Assembly (NCBI GenBank): GCA_963691705.1
Contig: OY829539.1
Location: forward strand, 37,705,656-37,769,655
Reading direction: 5' to 3'
Length of the DNA stretch: 64,000 bases
Source: Viola odorata
Taxonomy: Eukaryota; Streptophyta; Magnoliopsida; Malpighiales; Violaceae
Made by a program: the position numbers and the translations under genes. The number at the start of each line of letters is the position of its first letter. Positions within the stretch are counted from its first letter, which is position 1. The notes under the pieces are model-generated. The model saw nothing but the letters and a program-made list of their open reading frames with translations, was not told the origin of the DNA and made no database searches. This document shows positions 20,794-32,152 of the stretch, piece by piece.

Positions 20794-22257
20794 TGATTGT
20801 GCGTCGAGGGCATCAAATTTAGTTGTAAAAAAGATATAGAAATGGGGTAGGAATACAACTTATCACTCATCTACAAGGGACTCGTAGGTCATGATAAGAG
20901 GTTCGTCCATAGAGATCTTGTTGGGGTTTCATAGTCTTGACTCGACTTCCTCGTCACTAGAGTTGAGGGGGTTTTGTTCCTGCAATTAAAGTAAGCAAAG
21001 CATAAAAGAGAACAAGCAATAATAAAATAAATAGAGGCAATCTTAAGCAGAAGGCGATCTTAGCTAAGATTGCAGATGGAGGTTGATTGTGAACTGTCTT
21101 GGGGTAAACTCCTGGCAAGGGTGAATTCGTGAGCGCGTTCCTTGTTTAACCGATCATTGACCTTTAGATTTTCTCCTTCTCTCTCTTAACTCTACTATAG
21201 ATTGGGAGGAACCCCTTTCCAATCCTACTTTCCTCCTATCCAAATCAATTGGAGGGTACCCCCTTTCCTAGTGATCCTGGCCAGTGGACACTTTACTGGT
21301 TAAAGGGTTTATCCAATTGGCTACTGGCTTGAGGCACATACATTTTCTCAATGGCGTAGGGAAAGACAGAGTCTAGGCCAAGCTACTCCCAACTCGGAGC
21401 CCTAGGTTGTCAGTCTGGTTAGGCCTATATTGATTCGAGTTCACTAACCCCCGTGAGGTTAGCTGCCTACTTCGTCACTCCAGTTTCGCTCGTCCCTTTC
21501 GTGACTGGCTGCAAATTCGTCGTCTTGCCTAAGATCGATCAAGTCTTAGCCTAGACGGGAACCAGTTTGTTGTAACAGAACTTGAATCAATTACGAAAGA
21601 GAGGATAATAAGAACAGATCGGTCTCACGATTTGCAAGAACACTCACTCAACCCTTACTAAGAATTAGGTGTTTAGCTACTAGATATATTGATCAAAGAA
21701 GAAAAGAAATAATTGAAGAACATGAAATAGTATTTAAATGTGATATTCAAAGAGAATTCGCAGCAAGCGTTTTTACAAGAACCAGAAGAAAAGAAGATGG
21801 AAGCTACCGTAATTGACAGCCTTCCCTAACCTTTAACAAGGTTAGAGTCCCCGCCCCTTACATTCCTTTCCAAATTCCAAACTTCAAATGCCTAAAAGAT
21901 AGGGATAAAATCCCAATTGTTTGAAATTAAAATAACATAAGATAAATATCTAGACAGATTGTTTTTGTTCTTAAAAGATTACATCCGAGATTTCTTCAAA
22001 AGGGATGTAATCGCCAGCTGGTTTCCTGATCTGCTTCACCTTCCATGAGTCCAGGATGATCACACCTCTATCTCTGCAATCTTGGCCAAGCTTGCGGCCA
22101 AGATTTCCACTTTGTCGCTCCGGGCACCCGTTTCCTTCAATTCTGCTCTTAGCTGAGATTTCCTTCAAAAGACCACAAGATGGCGTGAAAGAGATTGATT
22201 TTACCATAACCAAGGTGGTTTTAGATGGTAAAAACATATGAAAATAAACGTCAATCA
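20794..22257 (-). repeat. Athila-1 3' LTR
   Basis: 1464 bp, TGATTG...CAATCA inverted ends, paired with 47179-48642. Confidence 0.95.
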
Positions 22258-23425
22258 AACCTTACCACACTTGAACAATGCTTGCCCCCAAGCATACTAG
22301 ACTCTTACCTAAGAAAAAGAAAAAGGACAGACTCAAAACAGACTTAACAAACAGTAGCAAATTTCTAGACAGACTACCCTTAACTAGTCCCTTTGCACCT
22401 TTTTACCTTTGATAGTCAGCATACTTCTCAATGGATCCCAACCCTTATGAACACGGTCTATTCAACACCCCAAGCATCCGAATTCCACATAACCATAACA
22501 CCTTCGCGTTGCACAGCAGACTCGACAAGACAAGACATTCACCGACTTGGATTTTCTCCCCTTAATTCTACTGCTTAACATCATCGTTCAACTACCTTGC
22601 CTGAAGTTTATATTTTTTTTTCTATGCCAGCATTGCCAAAAAGTTTCTTGGATATTAATGCTTAGTGAGGCAGAAATATCAAGACATATGCATACATTTT
22701 TTTTCATTGCTCTAGCTGAAGTTTCTTGAGTATTTCTGCTTAGTGAGGCAGAAATATCAAGACATTTTTATTCATATATTTTTTTATTTGACCATGCAAT
22801 TTACTGGGCATAAAAGTAGTTCTCTTTATTAGAGCAATTTCAGCTTAATTACAAGGTATCAAACTCCATTATCCACTTAGCAGTTTTCCTTAAGGGGATA
22901 TTAAGTATATTTGGTGAAAGCTTACCTATGTGTCGAGTCTGTTACGCAATGCTAGACCCTATGATCATGTACAATAAGGATGTTTTAGGCGTTGAACAGA
23001 CCTTGCTCATATGTTATGGGGTAGCAAGGTGAAGGATGCTAAAAGTCAAGGTTAAGACACTAAAGAGAAGGGTTTTAGGCATAGTCCAAATTTTTGCCGA
23101 CACTCAATCAAAACACATAACACACATTCCTAAAAACACACAATAAGACACGGAAAAATTCATGCATCAGACTCTTCTAGACAATCTAGGCCAACTATCT
23201 TAGCTTAGATTCACTAAAAAATTTCATGTGATCAGAGAAAATCACACAAAAACACATCACAAACATGTATATATAGACAAACATCCTAGAAACACCCTCA
23301 CCGCACTTAGAGAACACATTGCCCTCAATGTGTAAATGAGAGTAAAAAGACTCAAAATATGTAAAAAGAGAAGAAAGAAAGAAATGACCTGGGGGCATTT
23401 ACTGTGATGTGGGAGGTGGAGGTGG
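22258..23425 (-). other. Athila-1 3' untranslated region
   Basis: Non-coding. It contains two copies of a ~50-bp unit (about 22641-22692 and 22716-22773) with GCTTAGTGAGGCAGAAATAT. In the second copy CTTGAGTATTTCTG and CAGAAATATCAAG can pair into a stem-loop. No polypurine tract is clear at the LTR border. Confidence 0.55.
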
Positions 23426-25465
23426 CTACTGGGCATCTTGCACAGATGGTGCTGCATCATCTCCTTCATCAGAGGAGTCATCGCTGCTGCTGCTGAAGTG
23501 GTTGTCCACTTTGTTTCTTATGCGTGCTACAACCTTGTCTATGGCTCGGACGAATTTGAAGGTAACATCTAGGTGGGTCTGGATCTGTTGGAACTTGATC
23601 TCCTGCTGCTCCAAAAACTTATCTAGCCTCTCCTGCTGGTTCCTCTCAATGCTCATAAACAGAGCCTGCTGCTGATCTATAATCTGTTGCATCTGCTTTT
23701 TAGCGTTGTCTTGTTGTTCATGGAACAACTTCTGGTTGGTAGTGAAGAATAAGATCTGGTCATTGATGACCTGCAGAAGGTTGTCAGCCCATTTGGGAAG
23801 CCTTGGATGGTTTGGATCCATGCCAAATTTGTTTGGAAATTGCTCGGCATCTTGCCCAAGATTGGGTTCTTCGTCTGCACCCTCAAGCTGGATTGGCTAA
23901 ATCTTGAAGTTCCCATTGATCCTCTTCCCAAAGAGGTGATCCGCTACTTGCGTAAAACCTGTATTAAAACAGAGATAGCCTTTTTCCTCATGGAAATGAC
24001 CCATTTGGTCAAAAGCCTTAAGATCCATGATCTTAACGGCACAGGATTTATGCATATTCAAAGTGGATAAATCAATACCCCTAGCAGTAGCAGTAATATG
24101 GGAAATGAGAGTTCCTAGGATCAGTTTAGGGAGAGAATCGCATGCCTTTATCTGCCTAACAATCCAATAACCCAAATTAACCTTCCTATTATGAAGCATA
24201 CACCAAAGCAGAAAAACTTCTAACTTAGAGATGTTGCCAGAAATGGTAGTTTTGCCCGAAAGGTTAATAGATAAGATCCTTTGGAGCATCCTCAAGGTAG
24301 GATCTCGGATCTGGTGGGCTTTGGCATTTTTATCCAAATTTCCATTAGGGTCACCTATCAATTCTCCATAAGCTACTGACTTATCCCAATCAGGGGGATA
24401 ATTAGTAAGGGTATTCTTATAATCATCATAATTTAGTCCCTCCTCAGTCACAAACCCAAGCAAGAGATTAAATTCATCAATGGATTAATGAGACCACATA
24501 TCAAGCAATCTAAAATTCACAACATCAGACACGCCAAGATCAGGATTGGCTCTACCATTGGCATATAATTTATCATGATCCAACCAGAAAGAGGCATGAA
24601 ATTCCAAGCATAATTCAGCATAGACAGGCAAATCAAGGTACATAAACACAATCCCACCCTAGATTGGTTATGTACTGCCTAATCCTATTACCCACACCCA
24701 AGGCATCAAGAAAAGAGAAATCAAGAACAACAAATTGAGTAATCTTGCATGCATGCTTCTCATTCAGTCTTACCCTAAGTTCAGGGGTATCAGGCCTCAA
24801 ACATCCATTAAGCGAGTTAAAGGGGGGGATGAATACCTTGGCAGTCTTGGCCACAGGCTTGGCCAAGACTGCAGCCACATCAGCGCCTGAGCCGTCTTCC
24901 TGATCAGCCTCCTCAACCTTTCTTTTTCCTTTTGCAGCCGCAGATCGAGTCCTCTTGGCTGGGGCTGATTCACTGCCCGCTTCTAACTTCCTCTTCCCCG
25001 CTCTCTTCTCTTTTGCTGAACCTTCTTCACATTGAGGTTCTGAATCGGCTCTTTTCTTTCCAGTGTGCTTGCAAGCGGTTTTCTTAGCTCTAGCAGAGGG
25101 TTTCTCTTCAGATTCAGTATCCGAAATCAACTCTACCTCTGAATCATCAGGCTGGCTAACCCTAGATTGGGTTATTGGCTCTTTGGGGAGATCAATCTTC
25201 TTTTTGGCCTGGAGGGAGATTTGAGGGAATTCAGTGGTAGAAACTGGAGAAGGAGTGGAAAGTCCTTGCTTTGTGTACCAGAGGGGGTCGCATCCATGGA
25301 CATGATTGTTCTTGCTATGCTAAGCACCTCACTGAGATTTTGTGGGAGATCCTTTTCTGGATTTGAGAGAGAGGGAGATTGCGAAGGCATGGGAGATTCT
25401 TGCCTAATCGGGGTAGATTTTGGTGTTGCTAATTTCTTTGAAGATTTCTTTGAAGATTTTCCCAT
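23426..25465 (-). pseudogene. Athila-1 env-like ORF (post-integrase ORF)
   Basis: Position after integrase matches the extra ORF of Athila elements, often called env-like though function is unproven. From ATG 25465: a Lys/Ser/Pro-rich N terminus; a highly basic/acidic low-complexity segment (25130-24900); a conserved-looking domain with SLNGCLRPDTPELRVRLNEK and FVVLDFSFLDALG; a helical domain (24463-23897) with KLEVFLLWCMLHNRKVNLGY; and a Gln-rich coiled coil (23821-23560) ending in an Asp/Ser acidic tail. Frame changes near 25170 and 24630 and stops near 24480 and 23897 break it. I see no convincing signal peptide or transmembrane helix, so a true envelope role is doubtful. Confidence 0.7.
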
Positions 25466-26067
25466 GTTTAAAGCCGAAAGATCATGGATTGAAAGTAGGA
25501 GAGTGGAGTGATTTAGATGTGGATGGCTTGAGAGATAATCGGGTGAGAGCGAGATTTTAGAGATTTTAGTGATTTTGGTGTTAGTGGGAGGTAAGGAGTC
25601 TAACTCTTCAAAAATATCTTCTAATTAGAATTTGAAAAATTAATTTCCAAATCAGAATTCAAAATATGACCGTTGCTCCTACTTTTTCTCCTCCTTCTCA
25701 CACGCAATCTGCTCTTCTCCCCCTTTTTCTCCGCGTGTCACTCAATTCTTGGCCGAATAAAATGCATCCTAGATAAAAAAAGGCTTAGCCAAGATCCCTC
25801 ACCACACTTAATTCCTCGCTAGCTCTCAAAAAAATTCCACAAAAGATCCTGAAATTTCCTGCAAGAGAAAATCCGTAAGTGGTTCTGGATTATTTTGAAC
25901 AAACTATTTATTTTATTATTAAAAACAAAAAGCATGGGTTGCCTCCCATGTAGTGCCCTAGTTATAGTCCTAGGCATGACTTTGCTTTTCTTTCAAGGAA
26001 TCTCAGGTGGGGCTTCAATCGCCTGATTTTCCTTAAATGTTGGAAATCCCTCTAGGAACGGTTTAAG
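25466..26067 (-). other. Athila-1 spacer between integrase and env-like ORF
   Basis: Non-coding. It contains GGGTTGCCTCCCATGTAGTG (about 25936-25955) and the following TATAGTCCTAGGCATGACTT, a block that has a relative at about 51671 in the unassigned region. Confidence 0.5.
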
Positions 26068-26754
26068 TCACTGTCCATTGACCTTGAATATTATTCCTGT
26101 CTTTTCATTCCTAATATCCACTGCACCATGAGGGTAGATATTAGTGATAACGTATGGACCTTCCCATTTAGTCTTAAGCTTACCAGGAAAGAGTTTGAAT
26201 CTAGAGTTATATAGAAGAACTTTTCCCCCAAGTTGGAGATTCTTCTCAATAATCTTGCTGTCATGGTATGTTTTCACCCTCATCTTAGCTAAGAGATGGT
26301 TATCATAGGCTTGATTTCTCAATTCTTCTATCTCGTGGATTTGAAGCTTTCTTTCCTCACCCGCCTGGTCGTACCTTAGATTGCATTTCTGAATTGCCCA
26401 ATAGGCTCTATGTTGCATACCTACTGGCAAGTGGCATACTTTCCCGTACACCAATTTGTACGGAGTCATTCCTATGGGAGATTTATAGGCAGTCCTATAT
26501 GCCCATAATGCATCATCTAGCCTTTGACTCCAGTCTTGCCGATCTAAGCCAACTATCTTAGCCAAGATCGATTTGACTTCCCTGCTTGAAACCTCTGCTT
26601 GGCCATTTGACTGAGGATGGTAAGCAGTGGAAACTTTATGGGTAACACCATATTTCCTGAAAAGTGAAACAATAATACTATTGCAAAAATGTGTCCCACG
26701 GTCGCTAATGATTCCCCTAGGCACACCAAATATGTTCAAAATGTTAGTTTTCAT
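26068..26754 (-). pseudogene. pol: Athila-1 integrase, C-terminal part
   Basis: Integrase core and C-terminal domain, separated from the N-terminal part at 42390-42647 by Tat-2. Visible: [14 protein letters not shown] with the second catalytic Asp, [20 protein letters not shown] with the catalytic Glu, [20 protein letters not shown], and [20 protein letters not shown] near the end. The frame is open from the Tat-2 junction to the stop at 26068; the Tat-2 insertion is the main lesion here. Confidence 0.85.
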
Positions 26755-26769
26755 GAATGAAACAACAGT

Positions 26770-26774
26770 TTTAG
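26770..26774. repeat. TSD of Tat-2, left copy (TTTAG)
   Basis: TTTAG precedes TGATAAG at 26775 and recurs after TTATCA at 42287-42291. Confidence 0.93.
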
Positions 26775-27315
26775 TGATAAGATTCGGACTGCTGGGGAAG
26801 TACGGTCAAGGTTATGGCTGTCTGAAATCACTGTTGCAGCAGTCCGTCGTAACTGCAAAGCGCCAGAGGGGGGCTCCGACGTAGACGCTCCGATGCTTAA
26901 GTTAGTATGACTGTAGAATTTGGCAGAGATTTGGGTAGAAAATCAGATCTTACTCTCGATTTAGAGATATATGGTATTTATAGCCGAAGAAGGAAAGGTC
27001 GTTACCCCCAGGGGTGGGCGTTATCTAGGAGAGATATCGCCCAGGGTGACGTCAGCATACGTCATCTAGGCCTATCGAGGATGACATCAGCATGCGATAC
27101 TGCTGTCGAGATATCGTCAATGAGCGGTTGCTGGGATATCCTGGGATGGGATGACGCCGTGTGGGTCCCCCCTCCGCTGATGTCGACCATTCCAAGATCC
27201 TCTGTCTATCGGGGGCAACAGCCGGGTGCCGTCGCCAGTTAAGGTCTTCAGCTTTATGGCTCCGACTTGAGGTAAGAAGATGGATATACCCCTGGTGTTT
27301 CACCAATTGTTATCA
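26775..27315 (-). repeat. Tat-2 3' LTR
   Basis: 541 bp, TGATAA...TTATCA, paired with 41752-42286. The TATA box (minus strand) is in TGGTATTTATAGCCG near 26971. Confidence 0.95.
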
Positions 27316-28092
27316 TAAGCCCAACTGAAAATGAGCCCGAGTGTTTACCAAGGGCTGCCTCTTCTGGCTTCCGAGGAGACGATACTCCCTTTGCACCGCG
27401 TCAGAATCGTGAGAATTTTTAAAGTTTTCTGGATACTTTGTTAACCCCTTGGTGCCGGACATGTGATAGGGAAGCGGATAACGGGAACTGATTTCTGACG
27501 ATAATGATTGGTCGCCGAGAGGGGGCTCGTATGATTATCATTATCATGGTAGAGCTTTTCCAGCGTTATCCCTTTTGGAGCTCCGAATATCATACGGAAA
27601 GCGATATTGTCCTACTTTCCCTGCACACTCTCAAATGTGGTTTTGTTAGTGAAAATATCATACAGCGATAGACATAAGTTACCCTTACTCCCTTAGAGGC
27701 ATTCGCTTGCCGATATTGGGAGGGTGGTCGTTGTTGTCGTCTTTTTCATCCAAGCGTGTTGGATATAGCCTGGCCGTAAGTGGCCTGTCACATCGGCACA
27801 GTTTCTCACGATAACTACCTATAATTTATGCGGTCTTACGCCGTAGCTACCTGCAATATCAACGCGGTTTTACGCTGCTTGGAGCTACCCGTAATATTGC
27901 GCGGCTTTACGCTGTAGGCCGCCTACCAATTGTGTGGTTTTACGTTATCAGGGACTTCGACTCATATTCCTCTTGAGAACCTCGAGCGTCCTCCAGGGGT
28001 CCCATGTCAGCCTCCCCTCCTGACGTCATTAGGTTAACGGGGCAGCCTAATTTTCGAGGTGTCCACTTTTATGAGCGGTTGTTACTCTGGAT
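27316..28092 (-). other. Tat-2 3' non-coding region next to the 3' LTR
   Basis: No coding sequence. It contains one copy (about 27619-27685) of a direct repeat that recurs at about 35588-35655, and the block CCCAACTGAAAATGAG (27320-27335) that recurs with one change at 28719-28734. Several CGGTTTTACGCTG-like short repeats lie at 27830-27950. No clear polypurine tract. Confidence 0.5.
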
Positions 28093-28093
28093 C

Positions 28094-28100
28094 TATAAAT
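28094..28100 (+). promoter_or_regulatory. TATA box of antisense unit 1
   Basis: GGATCTATAAATGCACC on the plus strand, 61 bp upstream of the ATG at 28161. No matching element is needed for the minus-strand retrotransposon transcript, so this looks like a separate promoter. Confidence 0.5.
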
Positions 28101-28160
28101 GCACCCCTTTTTCGGTGCAGATTCTTCACACCTTCTCTGCTTCTTATTTTCCATCTCCTC

Positions 28161-28550
28161 ATGGATGATCTCACTAGAAATTTTCTGATTTCCAAAGCCT
28201 TAACCCTCAAGAACCTCACTGAGGGTGACGTCAGCTTTCTGGAGAACATGCTGACGAAGACTGGTGAGGATATGCTGGAACTTCGGGGAATGATGACCCC
28301 CATTCAAACCAGGATCGGGGCTGCTACCAGGGAAGACTTTAATCCTATCGGGAATGTCTCCAAGCTGGCTGTCGCCACCTGTCGCATCGAGGTAGCCATC
28401 ACCATGCTGTAGCAGAGGAAGGATCTACTGAACTGCTGTCTGAAGAGCATGAGAAGCACCTCCTTGGAGTTGACTTCCGTGGTGGATGCTTTGAGGGACA
28501 TCCCCACTCTGCTGGTGGATGACGACAATGACGCCGGGTCCCGGGCTTGA
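28161..28550 (+). pseudogene. Antisense unit 1 of Tat-2: small unknown protein
   Basis: About 129 codons on the strand opposite gag-pol, with one in-frame TAG at 28410. I do not recognise it. The start MDDLTRNFLISKALTLKN is chosen because it follows the TATA box at a normal distance and a pyrimidine-rich leader; the same frame is open back to 28059. The sequence looks largely helical (LTEGDVSFLENMLTK, MMTPIQTRI) and ends in an acidic Asp-rich tail. The codon before the stop is CTG and the next is CAG, so a CAG-to-TAG change is possible. Confidence 0.5.
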
Positions 28551-29076
28551 ACGTCTGCCACTCCACTTTCTCTTTTATTTTCTCTTTGTATATTTTATGT
28601 ATGCGGATGTATATTCAGGCCGTTAGGCCGTAATGAATCTCCTTTCCGTTTTTGAACTTGTGATCTTTTTCTACTTTTAAGGTCGTTAGCCCTAGCTTCA
28701 ATTTGAGAGCTATGGCTAACCCAACTGAAAACGAGTCTGACGCTGGTCAGGCTTTTTGCAGTACTTATTCTTCTTTATCTGCCAGGTGGCGACGGTTACG
28801 TAGGCAAACGGTTCTGCTAATCACGCGCCGTCTCTTTAGTAATAACTGATTGGGCAGTTTTTCTGTGCTTCTTGATCATCGAGAAGTTTCAACAAGCGTG
28901 ATCAAAGGATTTGATTCGGTCATTATGGTTGATCTTCTCAAGACGCATTAACTTATCCTTCTCTTATTTTGAAAAATTCGAAGAGTCTCGCCATTTCATC
29001 TATTTATGGGGAGTTCTTCTCCTTTTTCCTGTTCATCTTCTTCTTCATATTTTTCTACGACCACTGATTTTTTCTC
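28551..29076. other. Intergenic sequence between antisense units 1 and 2
   Basis: No coding sequence. It starts with a T-rich stretch suitable as a 3' UTR of unit 1 and includes the CCCAACTGAAAACGAG copy at 28719. A weak TATTTATGG lies at about 29001. Confidence 0.4.
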
Positions 29077-29514
29077 ATGGCTGATTCATATGACCAGGTC
29101 TCCGATGAGCGAGAATCTTGTCCGACTCCTCCTACTACCCCGGATTCCGACAATCCCCCTTCGCCACCGTGCTGGAAGAGGCGGTTGCCACGTTGCAAAG
29201 GTCGGAAGAAGAAGTCGAAGAAGACGAAGAAGAGAGAACATTTTGATACTACTGGCTGGTATTCTTCTTTCTCAGCCCCTCCAGTTTGTGAGGGCAAAAG
29301 ATTATTTCCTCCCGCTGACTGATTTGAGGAAGAAGTTCCTTCAAGTGATACCGTCGCAAAGGCGGCATCCTCTGCTGCCAAGGAGGAATCCAAGCCATTA
29401 ACGTTGAGCCCGGAGCGAAAGGCAGACAAATCCCCTCCTTTTGCTGATGAGGAGCTTCCGCTCCCGGACAAGGAATATTGGTACTGGCCTTCTTACTGGC
29501 CTGACGATGATTGA
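29077..29514 (+). pseudogene. Antisense unit 2 of Tat-2: small basic/acidic unknown protein
   Basis: About 145 codons with one in-frame TGA at 29320. The N terminus is acidic and Pro/Thr-rich (SCPTPPTTPDSDNPPSPP), then strongly basic (KGRKKKSKKTKKRE, a possible nuclear signal), then Ser/Ala/Glu-rich, ending in an aromatic-acidic tail with YWYWPSYWPDDD just before the stop at 29512. No family is recognised. The change from basic to acidic halves and the aromatic terminal motif argue that it was once coding rather than chance. Confidence 0.42.
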
Positions 29515-29992
29515 TTCCGTCTCCTGTCTTTCTTTGTAGATGCCGTATGGCTTTTTATTAAATGAAATGACGCTTTGCCTCTTTTAGTTTTGCGTGCTCG
29601 GGTGTTAGCTCCTCTTTGGATGGCTATCGTTGAGAAGCTAACTGTTGCTTTGATGTAACCGCTCGCAACCGCTTGTCAGTAACTACCCCTTCCAAAAGAT
29701 GTAAATGCGTAGACATAAATATCCTTCTGAGGTTTTCACACTTGTCACTTTTGCTTTGGGGCCTGTCTCGCTTTTACAGGTTGTTCAATCCTCGAACTCA
29801 GCCTTTAAAAAGGAGCAACTGCTTTCTTTTAATACTCTTTGCTTGCGCTTCGAAATTTCTCTCTTCTCTCTCTAGATTTTTACTCCGAAGAAGCTACAAC
29901 CACCGTTCGCCAGCGCCGACTGTTTTGTCCACCGCCTCTTATTTCAAGGTACTTTGTTTCTTTTTCTCAGATTTCCTTCTTGCCGATTCATA
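29515..29992. other. Intergenic and leader sequence before antisense unit 3
   Basis: 3' flank of unit 2, then a promoter-like stretch (CCTTTAAAAAGG at about 29802) and a pyrimidine-rich leader. AAGGTACTTTG (29946) followed by TTTTTCTCAG (29970) could be a short leader intron; a similar AAGGTACTTC stands before unit 4. Confidence 0.4.
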
Positions 29993-32152
29993 ATGAGTAC
30001 ATCTAGAGTACCCAAAGATTGTCAGTGGCCTCTGGTCGCAAATAGGTCTTTGAGGAGTTTCCAAAATTTTTGGCGGCCCATAGATTTAGAAATTGAGAGA
30101 ACTCCTAGTATTTTTGTTGATCAAGCGGTATTGGAGGCAGAGTTGGAGGAAAATGGTATCCTTTTCCCTCCAGGCTACTCTGCTAGAATCCCTGAAGCCG
30201 GTTACCGGCTTCATGATCCTCTATCGGGAAGCGATAGGATGGTATATTTTAACATGTTCCTCTATGGCTTTCGCTTTCCCATCCATGAAGCGGTGAAAAG
30301 ATTATTAGTTCGGTATGACATTAATCCGGCTCAACTTACGCCTCCTTCTTGGTGTGGGATTTCCACCTTCGTTTGTATTTGCGAGTTGCGGGGTATCCTC
30401 GTCCCATCTGTCAACTTATTACGCAAATTTTTTAGTTTTAGGTGCCGCAACTGTGTGGTAGATATCACCCCGAGGTGGAATGACGCCTTGGTGCAATCAT
30501 TCTGGCAGAGGTTCCAGGGCTTCGAAGAGATTGTGGCCGATTGGAAGAGCGGTTTCTTTATTGTGAATTTACCTTTCCGCCCCTGGCCCAGAGGTTTCAA
30601 TCAGTGCCTTAATGACTCCCTTTGGACAAACCCGTCAACAGTATCCAAAGAAGAGCTTCGACAAATGAATGTGCTACTGGAGCTGGAGTCGTCTTTTCAC
30701 ATTCGAGAGTTTGCCTTATACAGGCTTATAGAGAAGTGTACTATAAGTAAGTTTCTTTTCTCCCGTTATCGCTTCAGCTAATTCGCTTGTCCTGATATGT
30801 TTTGTTGGTAGGTGACGCTGGAAACCAACCGTCGAGCGATAAAGACGTTCCTTTGAACATGAGGCCACTCCAGACACGGCCACCATCTCCTCCGCCTGAG
30901 CCTTCTAGTCGCTCTGCCGCTCCACCAAAGAGAAAAAGATTCAAGACTGTCGCCAAGCGAGGCATCTCCAACCGTGCCTCTCAATTTCTCAAGAACTGGT
31001 TACCCATTCGGTGGTAAGGAGTGACTCTGAATCGTCCTAAAACTGAAGTACCTGACAGCGACAACGAGGACATGGATACTGATTCTAGGCTTCTTCATGC
31101 TTCCGCGGCTCAGCGGAAGAAACTACGAATGGGAAATAGCAACCCAATTGCTGAAACCACTTCGACCAAGGCTGATGAAACCCCTGCCACTAGGGCTGGC
31201 TTTTTTGGCGGTGCGAGTACTTCGAAGGCAGCGGTAGCGACTGAGGGGTCAACTGATGCTCCTCCTAATACTTCCAAGGTTTCGTCGGAGGTCAACCTTC
31301 CTCCTCCGACTGTCGCTCCTGACTCCCCTATCTCTTCTTTCATTCCTGATGTTGCTGCCCCGAATCTTGATCCTGCCGCTACTCATGACCCTCTGCTAAA
31401 TGGCTTTCCGCCATTATTTTGTACTTCTATCTTAGGAGCTGGTGGTTCCGCTGAAAGTCGCTCTCCTCCTTTTACTGCCAATCTGTCTTCTCAAGGTCCT
31501 CAAGGAGCCACTTCCTATCGCTTGGATCTGTCTACTTTTGGTACCAGCGGACTTCGTGCACTGGGAATATCAGACCCGCTATTGCGAAGTGAGCGAAGGT
31601 GCCCAATGAGCCAGTGGGTTCAGTTGGTTCAGTTGTGGGTGCAATATTTGGCTCTGCTGAGGATAGAGAGGAGACGTCAGAGCTTTCTTTGGAAATTCAT
31701 CGCGAACGCGCTTTGAATGACGTGCTGGCAAGCTTTCGCGTGCTAAACTACTTTCTCGATATTCAGGGTGACAAGGCTCGAGGTTCTCCCTCTAAGGTGG
31801 CGGAGCTGACGCAACTCCAAAGCGATACCCAGGCTGAGCTTAACGACTGTCGCGCTGAGTTGGCTAGAGAAAAGTCGACAGGGAGAGCCAAGATAGAGCT
31901 TCTGGAAGCAGAACTGATGGTTGCCAATAGAAGAAACTCTCTCCTTCGAGAAGAGATATCGGCCCGCGACGCGAAGTTAGCGAAGTGCCCAATGAGATGT
32001 CGCGCTGGAAAGATAAGGCGATACAAGCCTTTGCCGCTGGATTCCCAGAATATTACCGTAGCAAGGCTTTCGATCCTGCCAAGATAGCTGACTATGCCTT
32101 TGAAAGGTTGAAGGACATAGGTGCCGAGGGCGACAAAGGAGTACTTCGTTGA
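29993..32152 (+). pseudogene. Antisense unit 3 of Tat-2: long intron-containing aORF
   Basis: Opposite strand to gag-pol. Exon 1 (29993-30746) encodes an N-terminal domain with MVYFNMFLYGFRFPIHEAVK, YDINPAQLTPPSWCGISTF and ILVPSVNLLRKFFSFR. By recall this resembles the 'putative gypsy type transposon' domain known from antisense ORFs of Tat elements. A 65-bp intron (30747-30811) restores frame to a segment with PPKRKRFK, a nuclear-signal-like cluster. A Ser/Pro/Ala-rich region, a coiled coil (about 31770-31990) and an ERLKDIG-type C terminus follow. Lesions: TAA at 31015, frameshifts near 31595 and 31985. It is a paralogue of unit 4. Confidence 0.72.
30747..30811 (+). other. Predicted intron in antisense unit 3 (phase 1)
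   Basis: Donor ATAA|GTAAGT, acceptor TGTTGGTAG|GTGAC, 65 bp. Splicing converts AGT AAG... into AGT GAC and joins two open frames. Unit 4 has a phase-1 intron at the matching place. Confidence 0.65.

Noticed and set aside
30331..31343. Minus-strand frames opposite antisense unit 3, which would be sense for the element
   Set aside because: Shorter, without domain similarity, and without a shared counterpart opposite unit 4; the plus-strand frames carry the paralogy and the splice sites.
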